From Pontibacter rufus (lineage in GTDB: Bacteria > Bacteroidota > Bacteroidia > Cytophagales > Hymenobacteraceae), in assembly GCF_015694705.1 (NCBI RefSeq), contig NZ_JADQDR010000015.1, positions 36,610-100,609 on the forward strand: a DNA stretch of 64,000 nt, in the 5' to 3' direction. The stretch's first letter is position 1, and every line of letters starts with the position of its first letter. The translations under genes were made by a program, and so were the position numbers. Shown in pieces: positions 26,976 through 36,251 of the stretch. Below the pieces are notes generated by a model. It worked only from the letters and a program-made list of their open reading frames with translations, was not told the origin of the DNA and did not search any database.

Positions 26976-27213
26976 ACTAGGATTTTTAGGATTGTGTAAT
27001 GGAAAGGATTTTAGATGTTGTTATAGTGATGCGCTTATACTTGATGAAGCAGAATATCAGGCAAATTGCCTGCAAAACCACTTGGCATCCTACTTCCATT
27101 TGATACTTAATTAATGCTGCCCGGCTACTTACTTCAAAACTTCACATTCATCGCTTAAATTAAAGGATCAGATAAAAATCCTAAAATCTAATAATCTTAG
27201 AAATCCTAGTCCT
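26976..27213. repeat. Imperfect inverted repeats flanking a 238-base spacer
   Basis: The left end (from 26976, ACTAGGATTTTTAGGATT) and the right end (up to 27211, AATCTTAGAAATCCTAGT) are imperfect reverse complements over about 19 bases with two mismatches. The inner sequence also has AGGATTTTAGA-like words on both sides. The element abuts the GTG start of the AddB-like gene. It may be a MITE-like or REP-like insertion. Confidence 0.5.
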
Positions 27214-30120
27214 GTGCAGACTTTCCTGGAGCTATCGGCCAAGTACGTTTACGAGAAGTATAAAGACAACATCAGCGACCTGTGCATTATACTTCCTTCG
27301 CGCCGGGCAAGCTTTTTTTTCAAGAATGCCCTGGCGCAGGCGGCAACAGAGCCTATCTGGTCGCCGGAAGTATCGGGCATGGAGGACTTTATTACGCGGC
27401 TGGCCCAGACGGATGTGCTCGAACCGATAAATCTGCAACTGGAGCTGTTCGATTTGATGCGGGAGCAGGACCCGCTGCTGGACTTCGATCAGTTTGTAAC
27501 CTGGGGCGGCACCCTGCTCGACGATTTCAGCCGCATTGATCAGAACCTGGTAGACCCCGGCAAGCTGTTTGAGTACCTGTCGGAGGCAAAAGCGCTGGAG
27601 CGCTGGGACCCGAAGTTCCTCGGAAAGACCATCTCCCCGACCATGAAGAAATACTTCAGCCTCTGGGACAACATCGAAAAAACCTACCGGAATCTCCAAA
27701 AGCGTTTGCTCAAAAATAAGCAGGCGTATACGGGTATGGCTTTCCGGAAAGTGGCCGAAGACATCAACCGTATTGCCACCGAAACCGGCTGCAGCAAGTT
27801 CATTTTTATCGGGCTGAATGCGCTCACCAAATCCGAAGAAGTTATCATCAAAGCGCTGCTGAGGCAGGATAAAGCCGAAGTGTTGTTCGATTCGGATGAT
27901 TTTTATATGGAAGACGGCACGCCCAACCGGGCCGGCACTTTCCTGCGCAAGTATAAAAGCACCTGGAAACTGCCCGAATGGCGCTGGCAACAAAATTTGT
28001 TATTGACGGATGAGAAAGAGATAAACGTAATTGGCGTGGCCAACGCCAGTATGCAGGGCAAACTGGCGGGGCAACTGTTGCAGGAAATCCGCAGTCAGGA
28101 CAAGCACGCGCAAACGGCTATTATCCTGCCCGACGAAACGCTGCTGTTGCCGGTGCTGCACTCTATTCCGGAGGAGGTGCCTAACTACAACGTAACCATG
28201 GGCCTCAGCTTTAAAGGCACGCCGCTGTTCAACCTCATCGACCTGCTGTTTGAGGTGCACCTGACTGGCGTAACGCAACTCCAGGAGTCCGGCTATAAAG
28301 TATACCAGTACCACCACCTATCGGTTACCAAACTGCTCACCCACCCTTTCATCCGCAGGTACGAGCTATACCTGAATGAGCAGCCGGCGCAGGCAAAATA
28401 CCATGGCTTTATTCAGCAGGTTATTGATAAGATTGTAACAGATAACCGGGTGCTGGTAACGGCGCAGGACCTGCTGAAAATGGGCAAACAGCATCCCCTT
28501 TTCGAGACGCTCTTTAAAACATGGGCCGACTGCGACGACATCATTGCGGCTATGTATAGCCTGATTGACATGCTGCGCGAAGTATACAGCCATCAGCCCA
28601 ACACCATCGAAACGGAGTACCTCTACATTTTTTATACTTTGGTAAAGCGGCTCGACACCATCTTTGATTGCCGCGAGCACAAGATTGGCGTGCGCAGCTT
28701 TCGCAAGTTTTTGTATGAGCTCATTGCCTCCACCCGCCTTCCGTTCAGCGGAGAACCCATTTCTGAGGTGCAGATTATGGGTATGCTGGAGACGCGCGCG
28801 CTGGATTTTGAGAACGTTATTATCCTGTCGGTGAACGAGAACACGCTGCCCGCGCCGAAGCGCCATGAATCGCTGATGCCGTATGATGTACTGCGTGAGT
28901 TTGGCCTGCCGACCTATGCCGAAACCGAAGGCGCCATGGCTTATACTTTCTACCGCCTGCTGCAGCGCGCCAAACGCATCAATTTGCTCTATGTGCTCCC
29001 CTCTGATACGTATGGCTCGGGCGAGAAAAGCCGCTTTATCCTGCAGCTGCAAAACGATCTGGCCCTGCGCAACCCACTTATTAAATTCCGCGACCTGACT
29101 GCCGCCGTAGAGCAGCAGCAAACCAGGAAGTATGACGAAGACATCCTGATTGAGAAAGACGCGCAGACACTAGAGCAGCTGAAAAAGGAATTGCAAAAAG
29201 GCCTGTATCCGTCGCACCTGAACATGTATATCAACTGTTCGCTACAGTATTATTTCAGTCGCATCGCCAAAATACAGGAAATGGACGAGGTGGAAGAACA
29301 GCTCGGCACCGATAAGTTCGGGACGTTGGTGCACCAGGTGCTCGAAGATTTTTTCCGCCCGTTTGAGCAGAGCGGCAACCCCATTTTAGCTGCCGATGTA
29401 GAACAAATGCTGCAACAATTGCCTGATCAGGTGAAGTCGGAGTTCAGGAAAACCACGCGCGGCGCCAGCCCTGATCGCGGCATGAATTACCTGTTGTATA
29501 AAGTAGCCGTGCAGGTGCTGGAAAAATACCTCGAAAACCTGAAGCAGTCGGATGAACTGCCGCTGTACGTGCTGCGCCTCGAAGACACCTTGTCCGCCAT
29601 ACTGACCGTGCAGGTAGGCGACGAAGAAATACAGGTGCGCATAGCAGGCAAGGCGGATCGCATCGATCTGACAGGCCACGAGCTACGCGTGATAGACTAC
29701 AAAACCGGCAAAGTAGAGCGCAATCAGCTGGTCGTAAAACCGGAAGAGGTCGCGCTGCATTTCACCACTGATCCCAAGTATGACAAGGCCCGCCAGTTGT
29801 GGCTGTACCAGTACATTCTGCAACGCAGCCTGCAGGAGCAGCCGGAAATCATCCTAAAAAATGCCAGCCACCTGAACCCGCAAAGTATAGCTCCTAAATC
29901 CGGTATACTTTCGTTCCGCAACCTGGATGCCGGCGTCCTGTCGTCGGAGTTTAATTTTGTGGAGGATGATAATGCTACGCCCAAAGATTTTGTAGCTGCT
30001 TCGGAAGAATTGCTTTCAGATTTTGTACGCCGGATGCTTGACCCGCAGGAACCTATCCGCAAAACGAACGATTTGGATGTGTGCCAGTGGTGCCCCTACC
30101 GGGGGATTTGCGCGCGGTAA
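27214..30120 (+). CDS. PD-(D/E)XK nuclease, AddB-like subunit
   Basis: 968 residues starting with GTG (MQTFLELSAKYVYEKY); no suitable ATG exists nearby and the N-terminus matches the family. It is the second subunit of a RecBCD/AddAB-type end-processing enzyme. The helicase-like N-terminal half lacks a Walker A motif (LCIILPSRRASFFFKNAL), so it is probably ATPase-inactive. It includes QIMGMLETRALDFENVIILS and ENTLPAPKRHESLMPYDVLREFG. The C-terminal nuclease core has VIDYKTGKVE, and the Fe-S cluster ligands are readable: Cys in YINCSLQYYFSRI and C-x2-C-x5-C in VCQWCPYRGICAR. Its partner lies 2.9 kb upstream at 20900, in the same orientation but separated by a minus-strand gene. Confidence 0.92.
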   Translation: MQTFLELSAKYVYEKYKDNISDLCIILPSRRASFFFKNALAQAATEPIWSPEVSGMEDFITRLAQTDVLEPINLQLELFDLMREQDPLLDFDQFVTWGGTLLDDFSRIDQNLVDPGKLFEYLSEAKALERWDPKFLGKTISPTMKKYFSLWDNIEKTYRNLQKRLLKNKQAYTGMAFRKVAEDINRIATETGCSKFIFIGLNALTKSEEVIIKALLRQDKAEVLFDSDDFYMEDGTPNRAGTFLRKYKSTWKLPEWRWQQNLLLTDEKEINVIGVANASMQGKLAGQLLQEIRSQDKHAQTAIILPDETLLLPVLHSIPEEVPNYNVTMGLSFKGTPLFNLIDLLFEVHLTGVTQLQESGYKVYQYHHLSVTKLLTHPFIRRYELYLNEQPAQAKYHGFIQQVIDKIVTDNRVLVTAQDLLKMGKQHPLFETLFKTWADCDDIIAAMYSLIDMLREVYSHQPNTIETEYLYIFYTLVKRLDTIFDCREHKIGVRSFRKFLYELIASTRLPFSGEPISEVQIMGMLETRALDFENVIILSVNENTLPAPKRHESLMPYDVLREFGLPTYAETEGAMAYTFYRLLQRAKRINLLYVLPSDTYGSGEKSRFILQLQNDLALRNPLIKFRDLTAAVEQQQTRKYDEDILIEKDAQTLEQLKKELQKGLYPSHLNMYINCSLQYYFSRIAKIQEMDEVEEQLGTDKFGTLVHQVLEDFFRPFEQSGNPILAADVEQMLQQLPDQVKSEFRKTTRGASPDRGMNYLLYKVAVQVLEKYLENLKQSDELPLYVLRLEDTLSAILTVQVGDEEIQVRIAGKADRIDLTGHELRVIDYKTGKVERNQLVVKPEEVALHFTTDPKYDKARQLWLYQYILQRSLQEQPEIILKNASHLNPQSIAPKSGILSFRNLDAGVLSSEFNFVEDDNATPKDFVAASEELLSDFVRRMLDPQEPIRKTNDLDVCQWCPYRGICAR

Positions 30121-30604
30121 TTAACTGATATGCAAAAGGAGGTTACAGCTTTTGCTCTTCGGAATTCCTAATCTTAAAAAGCAAAGCTGTACGCATTCCT
30201 AATCCCATGCACTACAGATTATCCCGCAAAGGTTTACCAACTCCGGTTAAGTAAAAAGCGGATTACTAATACTGATAATAAAAACTTTTGAAGTATGAAA
30301 ACGGAAGCCTTATGATAAAAAACATGCGGCGCATTGGATAAGAAAACAGTACCCGCCTACTCCAGATTTCCATCCCTTAATAACAAAACACAACTTCTTC
30401 ATTACTATTCTTTAAAGCATCCTAATGCTACTTTATTCATTATATATAATATTTCATAGGTAATATTGTGTATAATTTAAAATAACATTCGCTGAATGTC
30501 CTCGTTTAAAGTTAATATACCCCATAAGCTCAAGGCGGAAACAACTGCCTGACGCTGCATTTTACAATTATCTAAACTTTTAAACTATCACTAATTTTAC
30601 CGTT
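30121..30604. other. Intergenic region before the DUF4625 lipoprotein gene
   Basis: 484 AT-rich bases without a gene. Just after the AddB stop there is an imperfect stem (ACAGCTTTTGCT with AGCAAAGCTGT, one-base bulge) that might end transcription, but it lacks a T-run. No RNA gene or promoter of good quality was found. Confidence 0.45.
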
Positions 30605-31012
30605 ATGAAAAAACTTAATTGGCTGTTCCTGATGTTTCTTGCTGTTGTATTCTTCTCCTGTGATGACGAAGAAGATGTTACCCTGGATACCACCGCACCG
30701 ACTATAACCATTACTTCACCGGCTGCAAACGCGACCTTTGCCGCAGGCGATGTAATTCCGTTAAAGGCTACCATCGAGGACAATGAAGGCCTGGACAACT
30801 TGAAGGTGATTGTTACAGATCCAAGCGGAACAGATCGTGAAGTAGCCGACCAGAACATCGTTAATTTCCTGAAGGATAAGACCAACAAGGACCTGGAAGT
30901 GAACATCGGTCTGGATTCAACTGCAGTTGCCGGTGCTTATGTGCTTACAGTTGAAGCAACAGATAAGCAGAATAACAAGGGATCAAAGTCAGTTACAGTT
31001 GCTGTAATGTAA
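30605..31012 (+). CDS. DUF4625-like lipoprotein with Ig-type fold
   Basis: 135 residues. The signal peptide MKKLNWLFLMFLAVVFFSC ends in lipobox FFSC followed by Asp/Glu residues (DDEED), the pattern seen in Bacteroidota lipoproteins. The rest is one beta-sandwich domain starting TAPTITITSPAANATFAAGD and ending VLTVEATDKQNNKGSKSVTV, as in DUF4625 and similar Ig-like domains. The role is unknown, perhaps surface adhesion or binding. It is a single-gene unit, ended by the 66-base perfect palindrome at 31048. Confidence 0.82.
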   Translation: MKKLNWLFLMFLAVVFFSCDDEEDVTLDTTAPTITITSPAANATFAAGDVIPLKATIEDNEGLDNLKVIVTDPSGTDREVADQNIVNFLKDKTNKDLEVNIGLDSTAVAGAYVLTVEATDKQNNKGSKSVTVAVM

Positions 31013-31047
31013 ACAGACATACATTTACCGGGGCAATAAACCCGGTT

Positions 31048-31113
31048 CCGGAATTGTTATAAACAAAAAGCCCTGTAAAATTTTACAGGGCTTTTTGTTT
31101 ATAACAATTCCGG
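31048..31113. terminator. Perfect 66-base palindrome acting as terminator
   Basis: Thirty-three bases on each side of 31080/31081 are exact reverse complements with no spacer. The core is AAAAAGCCCTGTAAAA and its complement, so the plus strand reads into a TTTTT run after the stem. It begins 36 bases after the lipoprotein stop codon. Such a long perfect arm exceeds what termination needs. Confidence 0.85.
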
Positions 31114-31287
31114 CAATAAAATATGCTGATTATAGTTAAAGAAGAAAAGAAACTACCGGCTGCGACAAGGTATAGACGCAACCTGCTCCCTAGGGCCGGC
31201 AACGGCTGGAGAACACATCGTGTTTAAAACCGGCTTTCATTTTTATACTTACATTTTTTTTAGTAGTATCGCCGGAAGTGATATTAT

Positions 31288-32358
31288 GTGCAGATAAATT
31301 TTAAAACCTTGCGAACCTGTTTATCCTTACTTTTCCTGCTTTTTTTTACTTTAACAGCCCATTCCCAAAGCAATTACCTTAAAGTTACAGCTAAGAAAGG
31401 CGATGGCATTCTTACCCTGCTGCGCCGCCACGGCCTCAGCCCTGCCGCATCGCTCAAAGCATTTATACAGCTCAACAAAGAGAACTTAGGCAAAGGCAAC
31501 AGTTTGTATGCCGGCAAAACATACCTGCTTCCCTCGCCAGCTCCCGAGGCATCTGATAAAGCCCCGGAAACTACAGCTGGCGCTGCTGCCAAAGCAATGG
31601 CGACGCCCGGCAAACTGGAAGTTCCGCTGTTTGGCGAAAAGTATGCCCGTGTGGACGTGGTAGACCAGCAATTACAGGGCGCCATATATTACCTGCTGGC
31701 AGGCCACGCCGGCCCTGATCCCGGAGCAGTTGGCAAGTATGGCCCCTATGCGCTTGCCGAAGATGAATATGCTTACGATGTAACAGCCCGGCTGGCCCGT
31801 ACCCTGATGGAACACGGCGCAACCGTATACATGATTATTCAGGATCCGGATGATGGCATCCGGGATGAAAATATCCTGAAAATGGACAAAGATGAGATAA
31901 CTTACCCTACCAACAAGCCTGTGTCGTATGGCCAGCGGGAGCGGCTGCGGCAACGCACCAATGCTGTAAATAAACTATATGCAGCGCACAAAGGCGCGTA
32001 CCAGCGCATGCTCTGCATTCATGTCGACAGCCGCAGTAAAAGCCAGAACATTGATGTATTTTTCTACCACCATGAGAACAGCCCCGCCGGGCAGGAACTG
32101 GCCGAAAGCATACATCAGACATTTACCTCCAAGTATAACCGCCACCAGCCTAACCGCGATTATTCCGGAACTGTGTCGCAACGCAGCAGCCTCTACGTGG
32201 TGAAGTACAGCGATCCGCCAACCGTGTTTATTGAGCTGGGCAACATCCGCAACGATCTGGATCAGCGGCGCTTCGTAATCGCCAACAATCGCCAGGCGCT
32301 GGCCAATTGGATTACAGAAGGCATCATAGCCGATTTTAAAGCTTCAACAGAGAAATAA
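31288..32358 (+). CDS. N-acetylmuramoyl-L-alanine amidase with LysM-like domain
   Basis: 356 residues, GTG start (an ATG two bases earlier is out of frame). It has a signal peptide (MQINFKTLRTCLSLLFLLFF to AHSQ), then a LysM-like region (KKGDGILTLLRRHGLS to GKTYLLP), a flexible Ala/Pro linker and an Amidase_3 catalytic domain. Candidate zinc ligands and catalytic residues: His in LAGHAGPDPGA, Glu in AEDEYAYDVTARLA, His in MLCIHVDSRSKS and Glu in TVFIELGNIRND. The enzyme would cut the bond between muramic acid and the peptide stem in the periplasm during cell separation or wall turnover. Stand-alone gene. Confidence 0.88.
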   Translation: MQINFKTLRTCLSLLFLLFFTLTAHSQSNYLKVTAKKGDGILTLLRRHGLSPAASLKAFIQLNKENLGKGNSLYAGKTYLLPSPAPEASDKAPETTAGAAAKAMATPGKLEVPLFGEKYARVDVVDQQLQGAIYYLLAGHAGPDPGAVGKYGPYALAEDEYAYDVTARLARTLMEHGATVYMIIQDPDDGIRDENILKMDKDEITYPTNKPVSYGQRERLRQRTNAVNKLYAAHKGAYQRMLCIHVDSRSKSQNIDVFFYHHENSPAGQELAESIHQTFTSKYNRHQPNRDYSGTVSQRSSLYVVKYSDPPTVFIELGNIRNDLDQRRFVIANNRQALANWITEGIIADFKASTEK

Positions 32359-32507
32359 GGATTTGCTGCTACGGTAAAGCTGCAGCAAACAGGCACGCAG
32401 AGCATATCTTACAAGCCTCCGCCAGGTATACTTTATACCTGGAAGAGACTTAGGGCTTATGCAGCAAAACTATGTAACCGCCGATAGCAGCTATACCGTG
32501 GTGTTAG

Positions 32508-33038
32508 CTACTTTTGCTTTTTCCGCTTTTTAGCCGGGCGGCTGGTGAGCGCATCGGCCACAAAACCAACTGTTACGGCATAAACGGCATGGAACAATAT
32601 ATCCTGCACAATGGCTTTGGGCTTCCACTTTGTTATCGGCTCCGCTACGCCCAGCGAGGGGAGCATTACAATCTCTGTACCCCAAACGGCTGCAAAATGA
32701 GCCCCTGTTCCGGCTGCTCCTTCAGCTCCGGACGCAGCCAGTAAGCCGCGCGGAATACCCCATGCGGAGCCATACATCCAATGAATAATATTGGACAGTT
32801 TCTCTTTGTCTTCATCGCTTTTCGCCTCGATACCTAACACTTTGCTCACCGCTTTGTAAGGTGTATCGCTTGGCGGCCGGCCAGTTATTTTCATCTCGAT
32901 CATTTGAGCTACTGTCATCACAGCGGTGCCGGCCAGGCCTGCTATTATGCCGCAGCCAATCGCCCCGGCCATGTGCCCGAATTCTGATACTTCGCGTGTT
33001 GGGCGATGCACCCTTTTTTTATGATGTTTCTTTCCCAT
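32508..33038 (-). CDS. Small membrane protein of unknown function (DUF1440/DUF6789-like)
   Basis: 176 residues with basic ends (MGKKHHKKRVHR at the start, RPAKKRKKQK at the end) and about four membrane segments. GAIGCGIIAGLAGTAVMTVAQ is the first. A cytoplasmic or periplasmic loop MKITGRPPSDTPYKAVSKVLG follows, then hydrophobic stretches near IIHWMYGSAWGIPRGLLA, HFAAVWGTEIVMLPSLGV and DILFHAVYAVTVGFVADAL. The GLAGTAVMTVAQMIEM plus RPPSDTP pattern is shared with DUF1440/DUF6789-type proteins; the assignment is tentative and no function is known. It is convergent with the amidase gene. Confidence 0.75.
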   Translation of the reverse strand: MGKKHHKKRVHRPTREVSEFGHMAGAIGCGIIAGLAGTAVMTVAQMIEMKITGRPPSDTPYKAVSKVLGIEAKSDEDKEKLSNIIHWMYGSAWGIPRGLLAASGAEGAAGTGAHFAAVWGTEIVMLPSLGVAEPITKWKPKAIVQDILFHAVYAVTVGFVADALTSRPAKKRKKQK

Positions 33039-33279
33039 AGCCTTTGTTTCACTTTTATTACATGGATCAATAACCTGTTGTACGTGGCGTTCTGCTGCCG
33101 GATGGCCGGAACTGTGACTTGATCTTCAATTAACCGTGCCTGAAGCGGTATCACCGGCATAGGTTTTATCATCTGAAATTGCACTGTTTTAAAGTATGAT
33201 CAGAACAAAGGCAACTTAAAAGCGTTTAGAGAAAGAATTAAATACAAAGCACATTCATCTACTTAATGAACACAGAACT

Positions 33280-33867
33280 ATGAAACACTTATTTCTTGTA
33301 TCCGCCTGCTTTTTAGCCTTCACCTTTGGTGCAGCTGCGCAGGACGTAACACTGCCGCAGGTCACATCTTCTTCGGCATTTGAGGCCGTACAGAAAGGCA
33401 ACTGGCTGGTAGGGGCTGGTATCGGGTCTATTGGCTTTAACTTCAAAACCGATGAATTCAACATTGACGTAATACCTGATGCCGCCTACTTTGTAAGCGA
33501 CAACGCCGCCCTGGGTGCAGAAGTACAATTGGGCCTGACAGCCTACGATGACGGCACTAACTTCAGGTATGGCATTACGCCTTTTGCACGGTATTACTTT
33601 CCGGAAGGCGCGGCCCCGACCCACCGCTGGTTTGGTGAGGCCCGCGTGGGCGTTGCAGGCAGCTCGACCAAAGACAGCGACGAAGATGCTGCTGTTTCTT
33701 CGGTTTATGGCGTAGGCGCAGGGTATGCGCATTTTATATCCAGCAACGTAGCCCTGGAGGGCGTTCTTCGTTATACACGTTCCCATGCTGATATTGATGT
33801 AGGTTCAGGTACCGCCGGTCTGTCTCTCGGAGTTGGCCTTCAGATATACCTGCCTGGCACCAGATAA
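33280..33867 (+). CDS. Outer membrane beta-barrel protein
   Basis: 195 residues with a signal peptide (MKHLFLVSACFLAFTFGAAAQ). The mature part alternates hydrophobic and polar residues in about eight strands: GIGSIGFNFKTDEFNIDVIPD, AALGAEVQLGLTAYDDG, GITPFARYYFPEG, HRWFGEARVGVAGS, and a final AGLSLGVGLQIYLPGTR strand near the C-terminus. This fits a small eight-stranded OMP_b-brl barrel similar to OmpW/OmpX-type proteins. Substrate or function unknown. A terminator follows at 33903. Confidence 0.82.
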   Translation: MKHLFLVSACFLAFTFGAAAQDVTLPQVTSSSAFEAVQKGNWLVGAGIGSIGFNFKTDEFNIDVIPDAAYFVSDNAALGAEVQLGLTAYDDGTNFRYGITPFARYYFPEGAAPTHRWFGEARVGVAGSSTKDSDEDAAVSSVYGVGAGYAHFISSNVALEGVLRYTRSHADIDVGSGTAGLSLGVGLQIYLPGTR

Positions 33868-33902
33868 ATCATACCTCTTTTGGTATTACCACCTTGTTTA
33901 GC

Positions 33903-33932
33903 AAAACCGCTCCCGCTTGTGGGGCGGTTTTT
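33903..33932 (+). terminator. Terminator after the beta-barrel gene
   Basis: Stem AAAACCGC-t-CCC with GGGGCGGTTTT (one bulge), 6-base loop, ending in TTTTTT, 35 bases after the stop codon. Confidence 0.82.
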
Positions 33933-34104
33933 TACTTTATACAGATTTTGCCGCGCATAATTTCCCGCTTTGTGTATCAGCCGCTTACCCCATAAGTATA
34001 AATAAAGCTGCCCGGGCAATGGCCGAAAGCTCCCTGCAAGCGTACTATCACTCCATACAAATCATACTTTGATTACACTTTTTTTTTAATCTATTTCGCT
34101 TTTC

Positions 34105-35496
34105 ATGGCAAACCAACAGCCCCCTATCCGGTTGCAGTTTTTAGGTGCAGCCGGTGTTGTAACCGGTTCTAAAAGTTTCTTACAGGTTGATGATTGTAAA
34201 ATATTGATAGACTGCGGCTTGTTTCAGGGCAGCAAGTCTGAGCGCAAACTGAACAAGGTAAAGCAGCTTCCGTTCAGCCCTGCTGATTTAAACGCCGTCA
34301 TCCTCACACATGGCCACCTCGACCACAGCGGCTACCTGCCGGTGCTCGTAAAGAAAGGTTTTGCCGGGCCGGTTTACGCCACAGCGCCCAGCAGAGACAT
34401 CACCGAAATTATACTTAAAGACAGCGCCCACATACAGGAAGAAGATGCCAAAGAAATAAACGAGCGCCGCGCCAGAGCGGGTAAAAAGCCTGTAAAGCCG
34501 CTTTACCGGCAGAAGCACGTTAGCCGCACCATGGCGCTTTTCGAAATTTTTCAGGATGAGGAATGGATAAGTATAGATGATGTGCTGAGATTCCGTTTCC
34601 ATAAAAGCGGGCATATTTTAGGATCGGCTACCATCGAACTGGAGTGCCTCGGACAAACAATCGTGTTTTCGGGTGATATCGGGCAGCAGGCGCCCCTCAT
34701 CCTGGACTCGCCGGCACGCCCCCGAGCTGCAGACTATATTGTAATGGAATCTACCTACGGCGACAAGCTGCATGATACGTCCGTTTCTCCTTACCAGGCG
34801 CTCCAAGAGGTAGTAAATGAAACTTTTGAGAAAGGCGGCTCCCTCATTATCCCGAGCTTTGCCGTGGAGCGCGCCCAGGAAATTATCATGCTCCTCAACA
34901 ATCTCATCAGCGAAAAAAGCATTCCTGCCCTACCCGTTTACCTCGATTCGCCCATGGGAACAGATGTGACAGAACTCTTTCAGAAACACAAAGCATGGCA
35001 CAACCTCTCCGAAGCGGAAAGCAACAGCCTGACGGAAAACGTGCACCTGGTGCGCAGCTTTGAGGAAACGCTGCAGGTGCTGGATGAAAATGGCCACAGG
35101 AGCAAAATTATTATAGCCGGCAGCGGCATGGCCACAGGCGGCCGCGTGTTGCACTACCTCAAGCATCTGGTTGGTGACGAAAAAAATACAGTGTTGCTGG
35201 TAGGCTACCAGGCCAGGGGCACCCGCGGCAGCCAGCTCAGCAAAGGCGAGGCTACCATCGAAATTGAAGGCGAGAATTATACTGTGCGGGCCGGGGTAAG
35301 CCAGATTGGCTCTCTCTCTGCGCACGCCGATCAGGAAGATTTGATGTGGTGGCTGAGCAGCCTCCGCGATGCGCCCAAAGCCTTGTTCCTGAACCACGGC
35401 GAAGAAGAACCGGCAGAAACGCTAAAGAAAAAGATTGAAGAAAAATACAATTGGCCCGTCACAGTGGCGGAGATGGACAAAGTATACGAGCTATAA
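34105..35496 (+). CDS. Metallo-beta-lactamase/beta-CASP ribonuclease-like hydrolase
   Basis: 463 residues, cytoplasmic. This is a beta-CASP enzyme of the CPSF73/YSH1-like (mRNA 3'-end processing exonuclease-like) group, predicted to act on RNA with a two-zinc site. The MBL motifs are visible: LTHGHLDHSGYLPV (motif 2), the His in HKSGHILGSATIEL (motif 3) and the Asp in VFSGDIGQQAPLILD (motif 4). The beta-CASP insert contains YLDSPMGTDVTELFQKHK and IIAGSGMATGGRVLHYL, and the C-terminal motif is SLSAHADQEDLMWWL. It differs from RNase J, which would be longer with an extra C-terminal domain. Stand-alone gene with no terminator obvious after it. Confidence 0.92.
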   Translation: MANQQPPIRLQFLGAAGVVTGSKSFLQVDDCKILIDCGLFQGSKSERKLNKVKQLPFSPADLNAVILTHGHLDHSGYLPVLVKKGFAGPVYATAPSRDITEIILKDSAHIQEEDAKEINERRARAGKKPVKPLYRQKHVSRTMALFEIFQDEEWISIDDVLRFRFHKSGHILGSATIELECLGQTIVFSGDIGQQAPLILDSPARPRAADYIVMESTYGDKLHDTSVSPYQALQEVVNETFEKGGSLIIPSFAVERAQEIIMLLNNLISEKSIPALPVYLDSPMGTDVTELFQKHKAWHNLSEAESNSLTENVHLVRSFEETLQVLDENGHRSKIIIAGSGMATGGRVLHYLKHLVGDEKNTVLLVGYQARGTRGSQLSKGEATIEIEGENYTVRAGVSQIGSLSAHADQEDLMWWLSSLRDAPKALFLNHGEEEPAETLKKKIEEKYNWPVTVAEMDKVYEL

Positions 35497-35786
35497 AGTA
35501 TACGGATGATGGCCGCAAGTATAAACCGGCCGGTTATTTTAGATTGTATTAACTTGCCCATACTTTAGCATAGCCGCGTTAAAGTATGGACAAGCTTTGG
35601 CGACAGAGCGCATAGCATAACCATAAATCGCTTTCTCCTGTTTATGATTAAACTCAGATGCATCCTTTCGGCAACGCTGCGCACCGTTGGCTTCAGCAGC
35701 CTGGTGCAGCAAACGTTAGCTTACCTGTGTGCCGAACTTAGCAAAGCAGCCATGCCGTTCAGGTGTGGCTGCTTTATGAATGTGAT

Positions 35787-36251
35787 TTATTCTTTTACGA
35801 ACAGCCGTTTATCGAATGTAAAAGGCACAGCTTCCACAATGGTTATTGCCCGGAAGTCCTTATGATTTGGATTGATAAGGTAGTTATAGGTTCCCTGCAC
35901 GGTAGCCGAGGGGACTTTCATGGCTAAAAATTCGTTCTCCAGCACAAAGGCATCCCCTATTTCCTGTGTCTCGTTGGCATGCGGAAAGCTTTTCCAGTCA
36001 GCAGGCAGCTTTTCCAGAGGATGCTCTTTCATGGCAACGTCTTGCGGCAGCTGAATTTTAATCAGGTAGTAATCGGCGGGCACAATGCCGAGCGGCATGT
36101 GAACGGCAATCTCCACAGCACAAAGCGCAATAGATTCGCTGGTATAAAGCATGGCCACACCTTTACTGTTCCAGCGGCCGCCGGCCATTTCTGCGCCTTT
36201 GCCCGATAAATCATACTTGTATTTGCCCCTGCTAAGGCGGTATACCATCAT
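35787..36251 (-). CDS. RES-domain toxin (NAD+-consuming)
   Basis: 154 residues. The RES fold is recognised by VYRLSRGKYKYDLSGKGAE, then GGRWNSKGVAMLYTSESIALCAVEIAVH. These give the conserved Arg, the Tyr/Ser and the Glu expected in the NAD+ pocket. Known RES toxins (such as those studied in Mycobacterium and Pseudomonas) degrade or phosphorolyse NAD+ and stop growth; activity here is inferred. The start codon overlaps the stop of the upstream antitoxin gene by 4 bases (36248-36251), giving translational coupling. Met1 or Met2 could be the start. Confidence 0.9.
   Translation of the reverse strand: MMVYRLSRGKYKYDLSGKGAEMAGGRWNSKGVAMLYTSESIALCAVEIAVHMPLGIVPADYYLIKIQLPQDVAMKEHPLEKLPADWKSFPHANETQEIGDAFVLENEFLAMKVPSATVQGTYNYLINPNHKDFRAITIVEAVPFTFDKRLFVKE

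Noticed and set aside
35644..35865. 73-codon plus-strand open frame
   Set aside because: Overlaps the 3' end of the RES toxin gene and has no recognisable features.
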